A stretch of DNA of 64,000 nucleotides, taken from Multifurca ochricompacta (lineage: Eukaryota; Basidiomycota; Agaricomycetes; Russulales; Russulaceae). The notes under the pieces were generated by a model. The model searched no databases. It had not been told where the DNA came from and saw only the letters and a list, made by a program, of their open reading frames with translations. Shown piece by piece: positions 1 through 11,130 of the stretch. The translations under genes were made by a program, and so were the position numbers. Each line of letters opens with the position of its first letter. The first letter of the stretch is position 1. The stretch is from assembly GCA_022496185.1 (NCBI GenBank), contig WTXG01000146.1, forward strand, positions 26,419-90,418, given 5' to 3'.

Positions 1-705
1 GGACCCTTAGTGGGTGAAACACCTTAAGCTCCTCATGTGTGCCCTAAGTAAATAGTGTTCATAGTTGTAGCTGGGTTTTTGTCCCATAGATAGTTTTAGT
101 AGGCCACTTGCCCAGAAGGCTTGAGGCTTTAGGTCTGGTCAATGCTTGGCTCAATCCGTAAGCTGGGTTTAGCCACCCGCAGGTAGAGTTTAGGGTCTAG
201 AACAAGGCATGGGTAGTCACTCCCATGACGCTTGGGCTCGATACAAGTAGGCCACACTACTATAGTATATACACAGTAGCTAGAGGGTTTTGTCTCTGGG
301 CAGAAGTATCAGCTGCCATGTAGTGGGGGTTCGCCCCACCAGAGGAAACCCAATAGTCTACTACAGTCATGGCCCCAATCATCTAGGGCTTAATCATGGA
401 CTCCACCACCAGCACTAGAGGAAGGGCTCTACACCCTTTGTCTCTATGTGGAACTTGCGGTTGGCTCCTCCATGACATGACTCCCCTTCTATTTACACAG
501 TATCCACCTGATGTGGCTTTGGGATCTGTTGTAGAATGGGGTTAGACAGTCTCACTATACTACTTAGAAGTCACACATTGGAGGCAGGACTTTTCTAAGT
601 TCTGAAGCATAGCACCACAGATTGGATGGGCCCTCTTAAATGAGACCTGGACAACTGGTTCTAACTGCTCCTTGGGACCAGGATCAAATTTTTTAAATCA
701 TCTCA
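1..705 (+). other. Copia-1 5' leader (untranslated)
   Basis: Non-coding leader between the 5' LTR (outside the window) and gag of Copia-1. It matches the leader of Copia-2 (about 14810-16094) and, inverted, those of Copia-4 and Copia-3. The conservation across copies, with no long ORF, suggests a role in RNA packaging or translation rather than coding. That role is inferred. Confidence 0.85.
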
Positions 706-1623
706 ATGGCTAACATTGTCTTCCCTTCAACCTTCAAATTCGACAAACTCGATGGCTCCAACTGGCCGCAGTGGTCGGTATCTTTTACCACCCTGCTCAG
801 GATTAATGGCATGAGAAGGCACATCACACATGATGGGCCTGAGTATGCAAGTCCCCCGATCCAGAAGGATGACAAGAAGGAAGCTGACTACCAGGCAAGA
901 TTTGCTACCTGGACGGAACCCATAATCCAGGAGTGGAATAGGGTTGAAGAAGTATTGATGGGTTTACTGGTGCTGGTTGTCACCAGTGAGGTTTATTCTC
1001 AGATTGCCTCTGATAGGAAGTATCCATCAGTCTGCTCAAAGTATGAGCAGCTGGAGTCCTTGTATGGCACTGTGGGTAGCATGGCCACCTACAATTTGTG
1101 GTGCTCTGTTTCATCCTTCCATCTAGAGGAAGGCAAACAATTTAGGCCCCAATTGCAGCATGTGCTAGATGCTAGGAATACCCTGAAGGAGAATGGGATG
1201 GAGGTCTCTGACCTCCAGATGAGCTTTATTTTGCTCCAGTCCCTTCCCCCATCATACAGTGCCATTGCTGGCTCAATCCTGGCTTCAGGTCCTCCTGAAC
1301 ACCTTTCCCCTCAGGACCTCATTCAGAGGTTCCTAAATGAGGAAAGCCGACTTGCCGGCCCCGCAGGAAGTGGTGTTGGGGCTGCCCTTAACAAGGCAGC
1401 CCATGTCAACAAAAATAAAAATAAAAAAGTACAATTTATCATGCCACAACCTGCAGGTGCATCATCGTCCAATGATGTCACCTGCTTCTACTGCCAGAAG
1501 CTGGGCCACAAGGCAAATGAATGTCGGCAGAGGAAACAGGATCGGCAGAATGCTGCAGCTGGAAAAAGAGCAATCAGAGGAAGGTGCAAGGCGCCAGTAC
1601 ACCATCATCTTCCCACCAAATAG
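706..1623 (+). CDS. gag: Copia-1 Gag polyprotein
   Basis: Gag of a Ty1/Copia LTR retrotransposon, which forms the virus-like particle and binds the RNA. The 305-residue protein starts at an ATG in the context TCTCAATGG. It has the Copia-type Gag N-terminus (FDKLDGSNWPQWS), an alpha-helical UBN2-like capsid region, and one CCHC zinc knuckle (CFYCQKLGHKANEC, residues 260-273) followed by a basic tail. The frame is open throughout. It ends 103 nt inside the pol frame, so pol needs a -1 shift, probably at the A5 run near 1563-1568. Copia-4 has the same arrangement, but Copia-2 and Copia-3 have gag and pol in one frame. Confidence 0.95.
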   Translation: MANIVFPSTFKFDKLDGSNWPQWSVSFTTLLRINGMRRHITHDGPEYASPPIQKDDKKEADYQARFATWTEPIIQEWNRVEEVLMGLLVLVVTSEVYSQIASDRKYPSVCSKYEQLESLYGTVGSMATYNLWCSVSSFHLEEGKQFRPQLQHVLDARNTLKENGMEVSDLQMSFILLQSLPPSYSAIAGSILASGPPEHLSPQDLIQRFLNEESRLAGPAGSGVGAALNKAAHVNKNKNKKVQFIMPQPAGASSSNDVTCFYCQKLGHKANECRQRKQDRQNAAAGKRAIRGRCKAPVHHHLPTK

Positions 1624-4600
1624 CTACAATAGTTAATGGTAGTGGAAGAATACAGGAGGTGCATGAGACACCTCACATTAAACTTTATACCTTGAATGCA
1701 ACTGAAGAACTTTTCCAAGATGATGGATTTGCCTGGATGATGGATAGCGGTGCCACCACCCACTTCACACCCTTTGAGTCAGATTTCTATGAATATCTGC
1801 CTCATTCGGGACATACTGTTACAGTGGCTGATGGAACTGTGGTCCCAATACAGGGAGTAGGAAGCATTCATATAAGAACCAATAAAAATTATATATTGGA
1901 ACTTAACAATGTCTTCTACATGCCATCAGCAGGAAATCACATCTTATCAACAAGTCATATCACCAACAAAGGTGGTATGGTCTTATTTGATCAGTACAAT
2001 GTTGCAATAGAATATAAAGGACAAAGAATAGCGGAAGGAATCAAGGCTGGGGATCTATACTGGATCCAAGGGTCAATAGTGGATAAACCAACCGCTGCCC
2101 TGAATACTGCATCAACCAGCCTTGATACCTGGCATCTTAGAATGGGTCACATGTCTAAACAAGCCCTGAAAAGATATGCTCCTGAGGCCATAAAAGGTCT
2201 CAGTTTAAAAAATAGCCAAGAGGAAGTAAAGCCTTGTCATGGCTGCAAAATGGGGAAATCCCATCGCCTTCCTTTCCCTCCCTCTAATAAGCGGGCTTCA
2301 GCACCCTTGGAAGTCATTCATAGCGACCTAGTCGGTCCACTCCAATGTACCTCAATACAAGGGAATTTATATTTCACCACTTTCATAGATGACTTTAGCC
2401 AAAGTGCTATAGTTGTTCCAATGAAGGCAAAACACTATTTCAAATCAGTCTTTGCAAATGTTAAGGCATTCTTAGAAAACAAGACAAATAATAAAATAAA
2501 GACCTTACACACAGACCGTGGTGGCGAATATGTTAATAATGAGCTGAAGTCCTTGCTAAGTGAGGCTGGCATAGAGCATAAACTTACGATGCCATATTCC
2601 CCACAACAGAATGGAAGAGCTGAAAGGTTCAATAGAACCATAATGGAAAAAGCCACTAGCATGCTTCATCATGCTGGGCTTTCTCTTGGCTTTTGGGAGT
2701 GTGCTGTTTCCACAGCATGTCACATATATAACAGAACTCCCATCTGTTCTAACAAGTGGAGGACACCGCTAGAGCTTCTGGTTGGGGACATACCAGATGT
2801 CTCTTATTTTAAAGTCTTTGGTTGTGAAGCATATTATCATGTTCCAGAAAACAAGTGGCAAAAATTGGATCCTAAAGCCAAAAAAGCCATCTTCATTGGG
2901 TATGAGCCAAATAGCAAAGGCTACATTCTATGGGATAGACATACCCAGTCCTTTGTTTCGTCCAGAGATGTGACGTTTAATGAAGAGTCCTTCCCATCCC
3001 ACTCAGTAGCGGACAACAGAGATAAAGCAAAGGAACAAGTTGTTCCTGTAGAAGGAGGGTCTGTCCAACCCTCACCAGCAATAGCCACAGTTCCTCAGGA
3101 TCCTGAGTATAAGGATACTGAGGTTGAGGAACAGGAGGTAGTGGAGCCTCCTCAAATAAATCCTGAGCCTACCACACCCGATAATGAAGTAGACACACAC
3201 ACAGAAACCATATATCAGACACCACCATCCCAAATAATGGAACCCTCCCAACTCCCCACCAGAACTCATGCCATTAGAAAGTCAACAAAAAAGGCTAGAG
3301 GCAAACTTTCCCAACCAGTCTTTACTAGGGAAAGTCCACGCTCTGAACAACAGTCAGTGGTTATACAAGAAGATTTAGATCTTGATACTGTTAAGCCGAA
3401 ACGTTTACGTTGTCTGAATCCTCGCTTTTATAATGAGGATAATGCAGAGTTTGTGCAAGGTTCATCCAGACTTAGGACTATGGAATTGCTAAATGCCGCT
3501 GGTGTCTCTTATAGAGACCCCCTAACTTTTCAGGAGGCAATGCAGTCTGATAACGCCACTGAGTGGCTTGAGGCATGTCAATATGAGATAGATGCCTTAA
3601 ATAAATTAAATGTGTGGCGCCTTGAGGATCTTCCTGAAGGAAGAAAGGCAGTCAAATCCAAATGGGTTTTTAAGCTGAAACCAGATGGACGGTTTTGTGC
3701 TAGGCTTGTGGCAAAAGGTTTCACTCAAATAGAAGGAGTGGACTTTGATGAAACATTCTCCCCAGTTGCCAGATTTGAATCACTTCGTTTATTACTAGCG
3801 CTAGCTATGCTAGAAGATTGGGAAATCCACCAGATGGATGTCAAATCAGCATTCCTTCATGGCGATCTGGATGAGGAGATTTATATGGAGCAACCTGTTG
3901 GTTTCGTCATTGCTGGACAAGAGTCCAAAGTTTGTAGGCTACAAAAAGCATTATATGGCCTCAAACAAGCCTCCCGGGCATGGAATCTTCAATTTCATGC
4001 AGTTCTTATTGAACTGGGCTTTACTTGGACGTACTCTGATGCAGGAGTATATGTGTATCATCACCATGGGGGGGATGATTCACTTTTCGTCATTCTTTAT
4101 GTTGATGACATCACTATACTTGGATCTTCAAAAGATAAGATAACATGGCTGAAGGAATCTCTATCTAGCCGATATGAGATGACTGACTTGGGAGAAATCC
4201 AGTCATATCTTGGTGTTAACATCACCAGAGATCATCCTAACAAGACGCTGGAAATTGATCAGGCAGCTTATGTTTCGTCCATTCTTGAGAAGTTTGGGAT
4301 GAAGGATTCCAATCCAGTATACACTCCCCTACCAGCCGGTGCAGATGCACATCTGGTCAAGTTTGAAGGCCAGGCATCTACTTCAGAAATAAAGAAGTAT
4401 CAACAGTTAATGGGGTCACTGCTATGGGTGCAGATTGGAAGCAGACCCGACATTAGCTTTGCTGTTGCACGCCTTAGTCAATATGCTTCCAATCCTTCAC
4501 AACATCATCTGCACCTAGCAAAGTATGTTCTAAAGTACCTAAATGCTACTATGAACTACAGGGTGCGATATTCTGGAGGGAATGAAGAGAGTGGCCTTCA

Positions 4601-5054
4601 TGGCTTTGCAGATTCCTCATGGGGAGATCAAGAGGACTGTCACTCCACTTCAGGCTACGTCTATATGCTTGCAAATGGAGCCATATCCTGGTGCTCTAGA
4701 AAGCAAAAGACAGTAGCACAGTCCACCACAGAAGCTGAATACATGAGCCTAGCTGAGGCTTCTAATCAGGCTGCATGGTATAGAATGTTTATGGAGGAAT
4801 TGGGATATGAAGTCACTTCACCCATACAACTCCACTGTGACAATAAGGGTGCTGTGGACTTAGCATTAAACCCTGTCACAGGAAGGCAGTCAAAACACAT
4901 ACCAATAAAGTACCATGCAATCAGGGAGTATGTTGAATCGCATCTAATCAATTTAGTGCGAACTCCCACTAGTGAAATGCTGGCAGATGGCTTCACAAAG
5001 TCTCTACCAAGAGTGTCACATGAAAACATGGTTACTAAACTTGGACTTATGTGA
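1521..5054 (+). CDS. pol: Copia-1 Pol (protease, integrase, RT, RNase H)
   Basis: An uninterrupted 1177-codon frame in the Copia order. Aspartic protease comes first (DSGAT, residues 75-79). The GAG-pre-integrase zinc motif follows (WHLRMGH...CHGCKMGKSH). The integrase core shows HSDLVGPLQ, HTDRGGEY and a Glu in QQNGRAERFNR. Reverse transcriptase has YVDD at about residue 860, and RNase H has TEAEYMSL and CDNKGAVDLAL. Translation probably enters from gag by a -1 shift, so the upstream ATG is only the start of the open frame. No stops or frameshifts are seen, making this the best preserved coding copy in the window, although its 3' LTR is split by Gypsy-1. Confidence 0.95.
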   Translation: MSAEETGSAECCSWKKSNQRKVQGASTPSSSHQIATIVNGSGRIQEVHETPHIKLYTLNATEELFQDDGFAWMMDSGATTHFTPFESDFYEYLPHSGHTVTVADGTVVPIQGVGSIHIRTNKNYILELNNVFYMPSAGNHILSTSHITNKGGMVLFDQYNVAIEYKGQRIAEGIKAGDLYWIQGSIVDKPTAALNTASTSLDTWHLRMGHMSKQALKRYAPEAIKGLSLKNSQEEVKPCHGCKMGKSHRLPFPPSNKRASAPLEVIHSDLVGPLQCTSIQGNLYFTTFIDDFSQSAIVVPMKAKHYFKSVFANVKAFLENKTNNKIKTLHTDRGGEYVNNELKSLLSEAGIEHKLTMPYSPQQNGRAERFNRTIMEKATSMLHHAGLSLGFWECAVSTACHIYNRTPICSNKWRTPLELLVGDIPDVSYFKVFGCEAYYHVPENKWQKLDPKAKKAIFIGYEPNSKGYILWDRHTQSFVSSRDVTFNEESFPSHSVADNRDKAKEQVVPVEGGSVQPSPAIATVPQDPEYKDTEVEEQEVVEPPQINPEPTTPDNEVDTHTETIYQTPPSQIMEPSQLPTRTHAIRKSTKKARGKLSQPVFTRESPRSEQQSVVIQEDLDLDTVKPKRLRCLNPRFYNEDNAEFVQGSSRLRTMELLNAAGVSYRDPLTFQEAMQSDNATEWLEACQYEIDALNKLNVWRLEDLPEGRKAVKSKWVFKLKPDGRFCARLVAKGFTQIEGVDFDETFSPVARFESLRLLLALAMLEDWEIHQMDVKSAFLHGDLDEEIYMEQPVGFVIAGQESKVCRLQKALYGLKQASRAWNLQFHAVLIELGFTWTYSDAGVYVYHHHGGDDSLFVILYVDDITILGSSKDKITWLKESLSSRYEMTDLGEIQSYLGVNITRDHPNKTLEIDQAAYVSSILEKFGMKDSNPVYTPLPAGADAHLVKFEGQASTSEIKKYQQLMGSLLWVQIGSRPDISFAVARLSQYASNPSQHHLHLAKYVLKYLNATMNYRVRYSGGNEESGLHGFADSSWGDQEDCHSTSGYVYMLANGAISWCSRKQKTVAQSTTEAEYMSLAEASNQAAWYRMFMEELGYEVTSPIQLHCDNKGAVDLALNPVTGRQSKHIPIKYHAIREYVESHLINLVRTPTSEMLADGFTKSLPRVSHENMVTKLGLM

Positions 5055-5260
5055 GCATGTTCTCGACCTCGAATGTGGCACAAGAAGTGTCCATATTGTC
5101 GACCTCAAGAGTGACACAAGAGGTGTGTGACTGAACATGTTTCAGTTTGCATAACACACTTCAGATCACTCCTCTCCTCTCATCGACTCACTCTCACACC
5201 TCTTAACTGGCGATATGCTCATTCAATTCATTTTGACCTGATGCCTTAATCATGGAGGGA
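5055..5260 (+). other. Copia-1 3' untranslated region with polypurine tract
   Basis: Non-coding DNA between pol and the 3' LTR. It ends in a purine-rich tract (CATGGAGGGA, 5251-5260) immediately before the LTR. The same tract precedes the 3' LTRs of Copia-2, Copia-3, Copia-4, Copia-5 and Copia-Y, as expected for the plus-strand primer. Confidence 0.8.
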
Positions 5261-5456
5261 TGTTGACACAGCACATGTCTTGAGGTGCTTCAGGCATCTG
5301 GGTTAGGGTCTAAGCTGTGCAAGATTAGATTAGATATAGATTCGGAGTCTCAGACTTTTTACCATATCATTATTACTTTCTTTCTCGCAATGCACAGCAG
5401 CTGACTGATGTACCTTAGTAATCCTGTGTAGCATGTGATATCTCACTGGCCAATGG
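5261..5456 (+). repeat. Copia-1 3' LTR, first part
   Basis: The LTR begins TGTTGACACAG directly after the polypurine tract. It is broken at 5456 by Gypsy-1. The 5 bases AATGG (5452-5456) are duplicated at 12954-12958, where the LTR resumes. Confidence 0.95.
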
Positions 5457-6048
5457 TGTTACAATCCCTACTGAGCAACCCCATTTTCTTCCACCTCCCC
5501 AACAGCAACCCGTCTTTACCACCCACCTTGCACTTCATGATCACATCCCCGTCCTGGGACCCATCACGTGCCCTACTTCCCTCCCCGTGACTTGCTTTGG
5601 ACTTGTTGACGTACTGTATGCCTGTGTTTGACCTTTATCTCTTGTCTTGTTATCTCCTTATCTTTACGTTCGGACACTTACTTAATACCCTATCAGAAGC
5701 CCGACTTTACGCCGTCCGCTTCCATATATTTGGGCCCACTTGACTCCGATTCCTTATCTTGTAGACACCCATTTGATTACATATATAAGTCCACTGTAGC
5801 TACGTTGTAGACCTCAGACTCGACTTATTGAATACATTGGTGTTTGTCTTCCGGACTTCCCCTTGAAACCTCTGACTTGATCATCTCAGTGCTTTAGGCA
5901 CTTTCCGCTCAACATTGTCACTAGGGAACAGCCCCTTTGACTTTGACTCATCCATTTGAACTCCAAGAGGTCTTATTGACTTCTTATCTGAACACACATA
6001 CCAAGCTGTCGCATAAGTCGTGCAGAACATCTCACACTGGACATAACA
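5457..6048 (+). repeat. Gypsy-1 5' LTR
   Basis: 592 bp, TGTTAC...ATAACA. A TATATAAG box lies near 5782. Internal DNA begins TCAAGTCAAG. I see no clear match to a standard tRNA primer site there, so a non-standard or self-priming mechanism is possible. Confidence 0.95.
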
Positions 6049-6067
6049 TCAAGTCAAGTCTCTCACA

Positions 6068-7578
6068 GTGGCTTCCAGCCGCAGTCAGACCCTCTTCCGG
6101 GAAGAACTCATCGAATGCAGAGACGAGCATAATCTTTCACAGCAAGTACTTGGCTCTGCCACCTGGAAAGACTTTGAGTCCGAGTTTGGATACTACGTCT
6201 ATCACGACGGAAGATACCAACCAGTAGAATACGACAACGAAAAGAGGGTTTGGTATTGTATCCGATACTTGGACAGCCGACACTCTTGGGTCACTACAAG
6301 ACCTGCCCCACCTGAATTTGGACTAGGCCCATGGAGAGAGAATCCCCTGGCCATTGTCACGGACTCCAAACCAGAGGAGTATGTAGAAGAACCTAGTGAA
6401 GAAGAAGCACCGGCATTAGCAGCAACTACGTTTCCGGTTGCACCCACAGTTGTCACATCCAGAGCCCCTGCTTTGACAGCTCCCCAGATATCGATACAAT
6501 CCACAGACACCATCACCCCATCCTATCCATCCATGTCTACCATCGCTGCCCAACTACCAGACCCCGCCCCACCAGCCCCCATGGGACCACCACCAAACAT
6601 TCCCCCCCCTCTGGACGTTTGTCCGGAGTGTTGCCCCAAACATTTGCTGGGGATCATTCACAAAGCAAGAAGTTCATGTTGGAGTTCACGACGTTCAAAA
6701 ACTTCAATCATGACGTCCCACAGATTGTCAACCCTTTCCAGCATGCCAATCTGTTTCTTTCCCTAATCTGAGGGGATGCAGTGGATGATTGGACAATGGA
6801 ACAACTGGAGTGGCTGAATGAACAGGTTGAAGGTGGACGTTGAACGACAAGCGAAGGTCTTTGGGAGACCATAGCTGAGAGGTTTAAAGACGCCTTCACA
6901 GACGGGCAGGCCAAACAGAAAGCAGCCCGGGAACTGAAGTCCCTTAGAATGGAGAAGGGAGAACTTGATGCATATGTAGCCAAGTTCAGGAGTTTAGCCA
7001 ACAGAGCTGGCTATGACACTGACGAAGAGGCAACACTAGACCTCTTCTCACAAGGACTACCCAACCCCTTAGTCAAAAATATCATCCAATTTCACCACCC
7101 TCATGACTGGGATACTTGGGTTGATGCCGCTCAATGGCAACAACAAGACTACCTTGATTTCCAGACACGATTTGGAATTGACACCAAGAAGGGAAAAACT
7201 CGAGACCAGTGGAAGGCAGCTTTCGGAGTAAAGCCCCCGCATACCCAGCGGGATCCAAACGCCATGGACACCTCCGCAGATAGGGCCCGGGCTCGAGCAG
7301 CACTTACAGAAGACAAGTGGCAGACACTAATGAAGGAAGGGCGCTGCTTCCGTTGCAGAGCACTGGGACATATGTCTCGAGACTGCCCCAAGAAGGGAGT
7401 ACGAGTTGCCGTTGCCACCGTAGCGACAGAACACCCTATATGGAACAATCCACCTACCAAGGACAAGCGATCAAAAGAAGAGAAGGCTCAGGACATATGG
7501 GCTAATATGATGAAGGAAAGCGAGGAAGTACGCGCCATCCTGGTAGAAAAGGCGTTTGCAAAGAAGGATTTTTGTTAG
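6068..7578 (+). pseudogene. gag: Gypsy-1 gag (inactivated)
   Basis: Ty3/Gypsy Gag homologous to the Gypsy-2 copy. The start is GTG where Gypsy-2 has ATG (52188). The N-terminal part includes WKDFESEFGYY. After a frameshift in the proline-rich stretch (about 6600-6660), the capsid region continues (DEEATLDLFSQGLPNPLV) and ends with the zinc knuckle CFRCRALGHMSRDC. In the capsid frame, TGA stops occur at 6769 and 6841, both where Arg is expected. Gag ends with TAG at 7576, one nucleotide out of phase with pol, and pol reads through GGATTTTTG in the -1 frame. Confidence 0.92.
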
Positions 7579-10500
7579 GCTCAAACCCATCGGCCTGGGC
7601 ACGAGCACTCCATGTTACCTCTGTGTATGCTAGTCGATTCAAGTCATTAAAAATACCAGTTCATTTTGAAACTACACAGAGGACGGCCAATTGAGATATT
7701 TTAGTGGACTCCGGAGCCACAGACAATTTCATTCATCCACGACTAATCAGAACAATGGGTCTGGGAAGGCTGGCACTTCCCCAAGAGAAAAATATCTGGA
7801 ATATTGATGGGACGGCCAATCGCGCCGGAAAGATCACCCACTATATGGATCTGAAGGTCCAAGTTGGAGAAATCACAAAGAACATTCGTTTCCTCATTAC
7901 AGATCTAGGAGATGAAGATCTTATTCTGGGATACCCATGGCTTGCCACATTTGAACCCAAGATCAACTGGGCTGATGTGACAATGGATAAAGAGTCCCAT
8001 CCTACCATCATTACATCCATCGGCTATGATTATGCAGTCAGGCATCCAACAATAAAAGCCACAAGTACAGAAGAGGAAGACCCAGGTCACTGTTACATCA
8101 CCAAAGCGTCTGAACTGGCCCAAAAAGCGGTACAAGGGCAGACAGAAAAGACATACAGCGATGTAGTGCCAAGTACCTACCATCGGCACTGGAAGGTGTT
8201 TTCTGAAGAAGAATCCCAGCATTTCCCACCCTCTAGGCCATGGGACCATGCCATAGACCTACTCCCTGATACGCCGGCAGCAATAGATTGCAAAATCTAT
8301 CCGCTGTCCCAGTCCAAACAGGTGGCACTAACGGAATTCCTCGAAGAACACTTGGCAAAAGGATACATTCGCCCATCTAAGTCGCAGTACGCCTCGCCCT
8401 TCTTCTTCATCAAAAAGAAGGATGGCAAGCTACGACCGGTCCAGGATTATTGGTGAATCAATGCATACACTGTGAAAAATGCCTACCCCCTGCCGCTCAT
8501 CTCTGAGCTCATCAACACCATGAGGGATAAGTCCCTCTTCTCAAAGATGGACGTACAATGGGGCTACAACAATGTCAGAATCAAGGAAGGCGACCAGTGC
8601 AAGGCGGCATTCAAAACGAATCAAGGGTTGTTCGAACCCAATGTCATGTTCTTTGGTCTCACGAACTCGCCAGCGACATTCCAATCTATGATGAACCACA
8701 TCTTCCACAATCTTATTCTCACAGGAGAAGTAGTGGTCTATATGGATGACATCTTAGTAGCTACCCCGGATAACTTGAACCATCATCGAGAGCGCATACA
8801 TCAGGTATTGGACATATTGCACAAACACGACCTATATCTCAAACCAGCCAAATGCTCCTTTGAACAACGAAGCGTTGAATATCTGGGAGTTATCTTAGAG
8901 GATGGACAAGTGTGCATGGACCCCATTAAAGTACAAGGAATCCGGGAGTGGCCTGTGCCAACCTGTGTCAAGGATGTCCAATCATTCATCGGATTCTGCA
9001 ACTTTTACCGATGATTTGTCAAGGGGTTTTCAGGCATAGCGCGACCATTAAACGACCTACTGAAAAAGGATGTACCATGGCATTGGGATGCAGCACAGCA
9101 GCAGGCATTCGAGCAAATTAGGGACCTCATTGGCTCAGAACCAGTGCTTATCCAACCAGACCTGAGCCACCCCTTTGAATTAGAGGTGGACACCTCCCAC
9201 TTTGCGAACGGGGCAGTGTTATACCAAAGAGATGCCACACAGATACTTCACCCAGTGGCATACTACTCTGAAACTTTCTCCCCCACCAAAAGGAACTATG
9301 ACATCTGGGATAGGGAGCTCTTAGCCATAGTTAAGGCATTGCAACACTGGCGACCCTACCTGGCAGGAACCCCTCACAAGACCATCATTTACACTGACCA
9401 TTCCAATCTGTTATATTGGAAGGAACCCCATAAAATCAGTCGACGGGTAGCATGGGAGGTCCTGGAACTAGAGGAATATAACTTCATGTTGAAACACATC
9501 ACTGGAAGCCAGAATGCTAGAGCGGATGCACTGTCGCGCAAACCAGATATGCATACAGGGGAGGACGACAACAATGACATCACTGTTCTCCCAGAAGAGG
9601 TATTCGCGAAAATGGCCGTGGTCAGCCTCCATGACATGGACCTATGGGCACAGATCTCCCAAAATATGAACCAAGAATTATGCCGCTCATGGGCTGACGC
9701 ACACAACTTAAAAGAAGTCAATGGCCTATGGTGGAAAGATGGGGACCGACTCGTTGTCACCGGTGGTGACAACATTAAGAGGGGGGTGATCCATTTTCAC
9801 CATGACCTCCCCTCCGCAGGACACCCTGGCATTGCCAATACATACGCCCTGGCTAGACGAGATTACTGGTGGCCCAATATGAAAAAGGATATCAAGAACT
9901 ACATACAGGGGTGTGCTGCGTGTCAAGCAAACAAAGTAAACACGCACCCGAAAGTCCCGCCAATACATCCCATCATGCCCACTGCATCGACTCCTTTCCA
10001 GACCATCACCATGGACTTCATTGTTAAGCTACCCAAATCACGAGGCTTCAACACTATCCTCATGATCACAGACCATGACTGCTCCAAGGCAGCCCTGTTT
10101 ATCCCTTGTAACGAAACTATCACAGCCGAGGGAGTGGCAAAACTATACCTGAATCATGTGTACTGCCATTATGGACTCCCTAAGAAGATTATCTCCGACC
10201 GAGATACCCGTTTTACATTGACGTTCGCAAGGGCCCTATGCAAGATGTTAGACATTGTACAAAACATCTCTACAGCATACCATCCACAAACGGACGGGCA
10301 GTCTGAACGAACCAACCAATGGCTGGAACAGTATCTCCGGTTCTGGTGCAACAGCAGGCAAGATGACTGGGCAGACTGGCTGTCAACTGCAGAATTTGCT
10401 CACAATTCATGGCCCAACGGAATGACGAAGGCTACCCCTTTCTCCCTTATCATGGGCTGGACTCCACGCACCACATGGACAGATAAGCCCACCAATGTCC

Positions 10501-11054
10501 CATCAGTAACCCAACGGATAAGCCAATGGGAGGAACTACGGCAATCAGCCAATGAGAATCTGATAAAGGCGCAACAACTCCAAGCAACACAGCCAAGCAC
10601 ATTCGCACCTTATCGAACCAATGACTGGGTATGGCTTGAGGGCAGGAATATTCACACATCGCACCCCTCGGCCAAACTAGCGCCCCGACGTCATGGACCC
10701 TTCCAAATCACAAGGAAGCTGTCGGACGTGTCCTATGAACTGCAATTGCCGCCGAAATGGAAGATCCACCCAGTCTTCCATGCCAAGCTCCTGACCCCTT
10801 ACAAGGAGACCTCCATTCATGGAGAGAACTTCTCGAGACCCCCACCTGACCTTATCAATGACGAAGAGGAGTGGGAAGTGGAGCGCATTCTAGACTCCAA
10901 GCGACAAGGCCGAGGGCGCAAGCTGTACTACCTGATCAAGTGGAAGGGATTCCCAGACTCTGACAACTCATGGGAACCAACTGGGGACATCTTTGCTCCG
11001 GTTCTTATCTCGGAGTTTCATATCCGACATCCAGAAGCGCCTAAGAATGCTTAA
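7569..11054 (+). pseudogene. pol: Gypsy-1 pol with C-terminal chromodomain (three nonsense codons)
   Basis: A single reading frame interrupted only by TGA at 7692, 8454 and 9012. Comparison with Gypsy-3 shows each replaces an arginine CGA. Domains in order: protease DSGATDNF; RT with the FGLTNSPATF motif and YMDDILVAT; RNase H (NYDIWDRELLAIVKAL); integrase HHCC zinc finger (HHDLPSAGHPG...CAACQ); integrase DDE core (TMDFIVKLP, ISDRDTRF, ending TDGQSERTNQ); and a chromodomain near the C-terminus (YYLIKWKGFPDSDNSWEP). The chromodomain places the element among chromoviruses, which target heterochromatin. Confidence 0.95.
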
Positions 11055-11130
11055 AAGAAACGCCTCTAAACCTCATCAATTCCCCCAGTACATGCTCTCT
11101 CAGCAACGTCCTACCACCATCCAATCCATT

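Noticed and set aside
10993..11130. Start of ORF3 upstream inside pol
   Set aside because: The upstream extension overlaps the pol end in another frame and has no ATG; the ATG at 11131 (MSFIAANA) is conserved in Gypsy-3.
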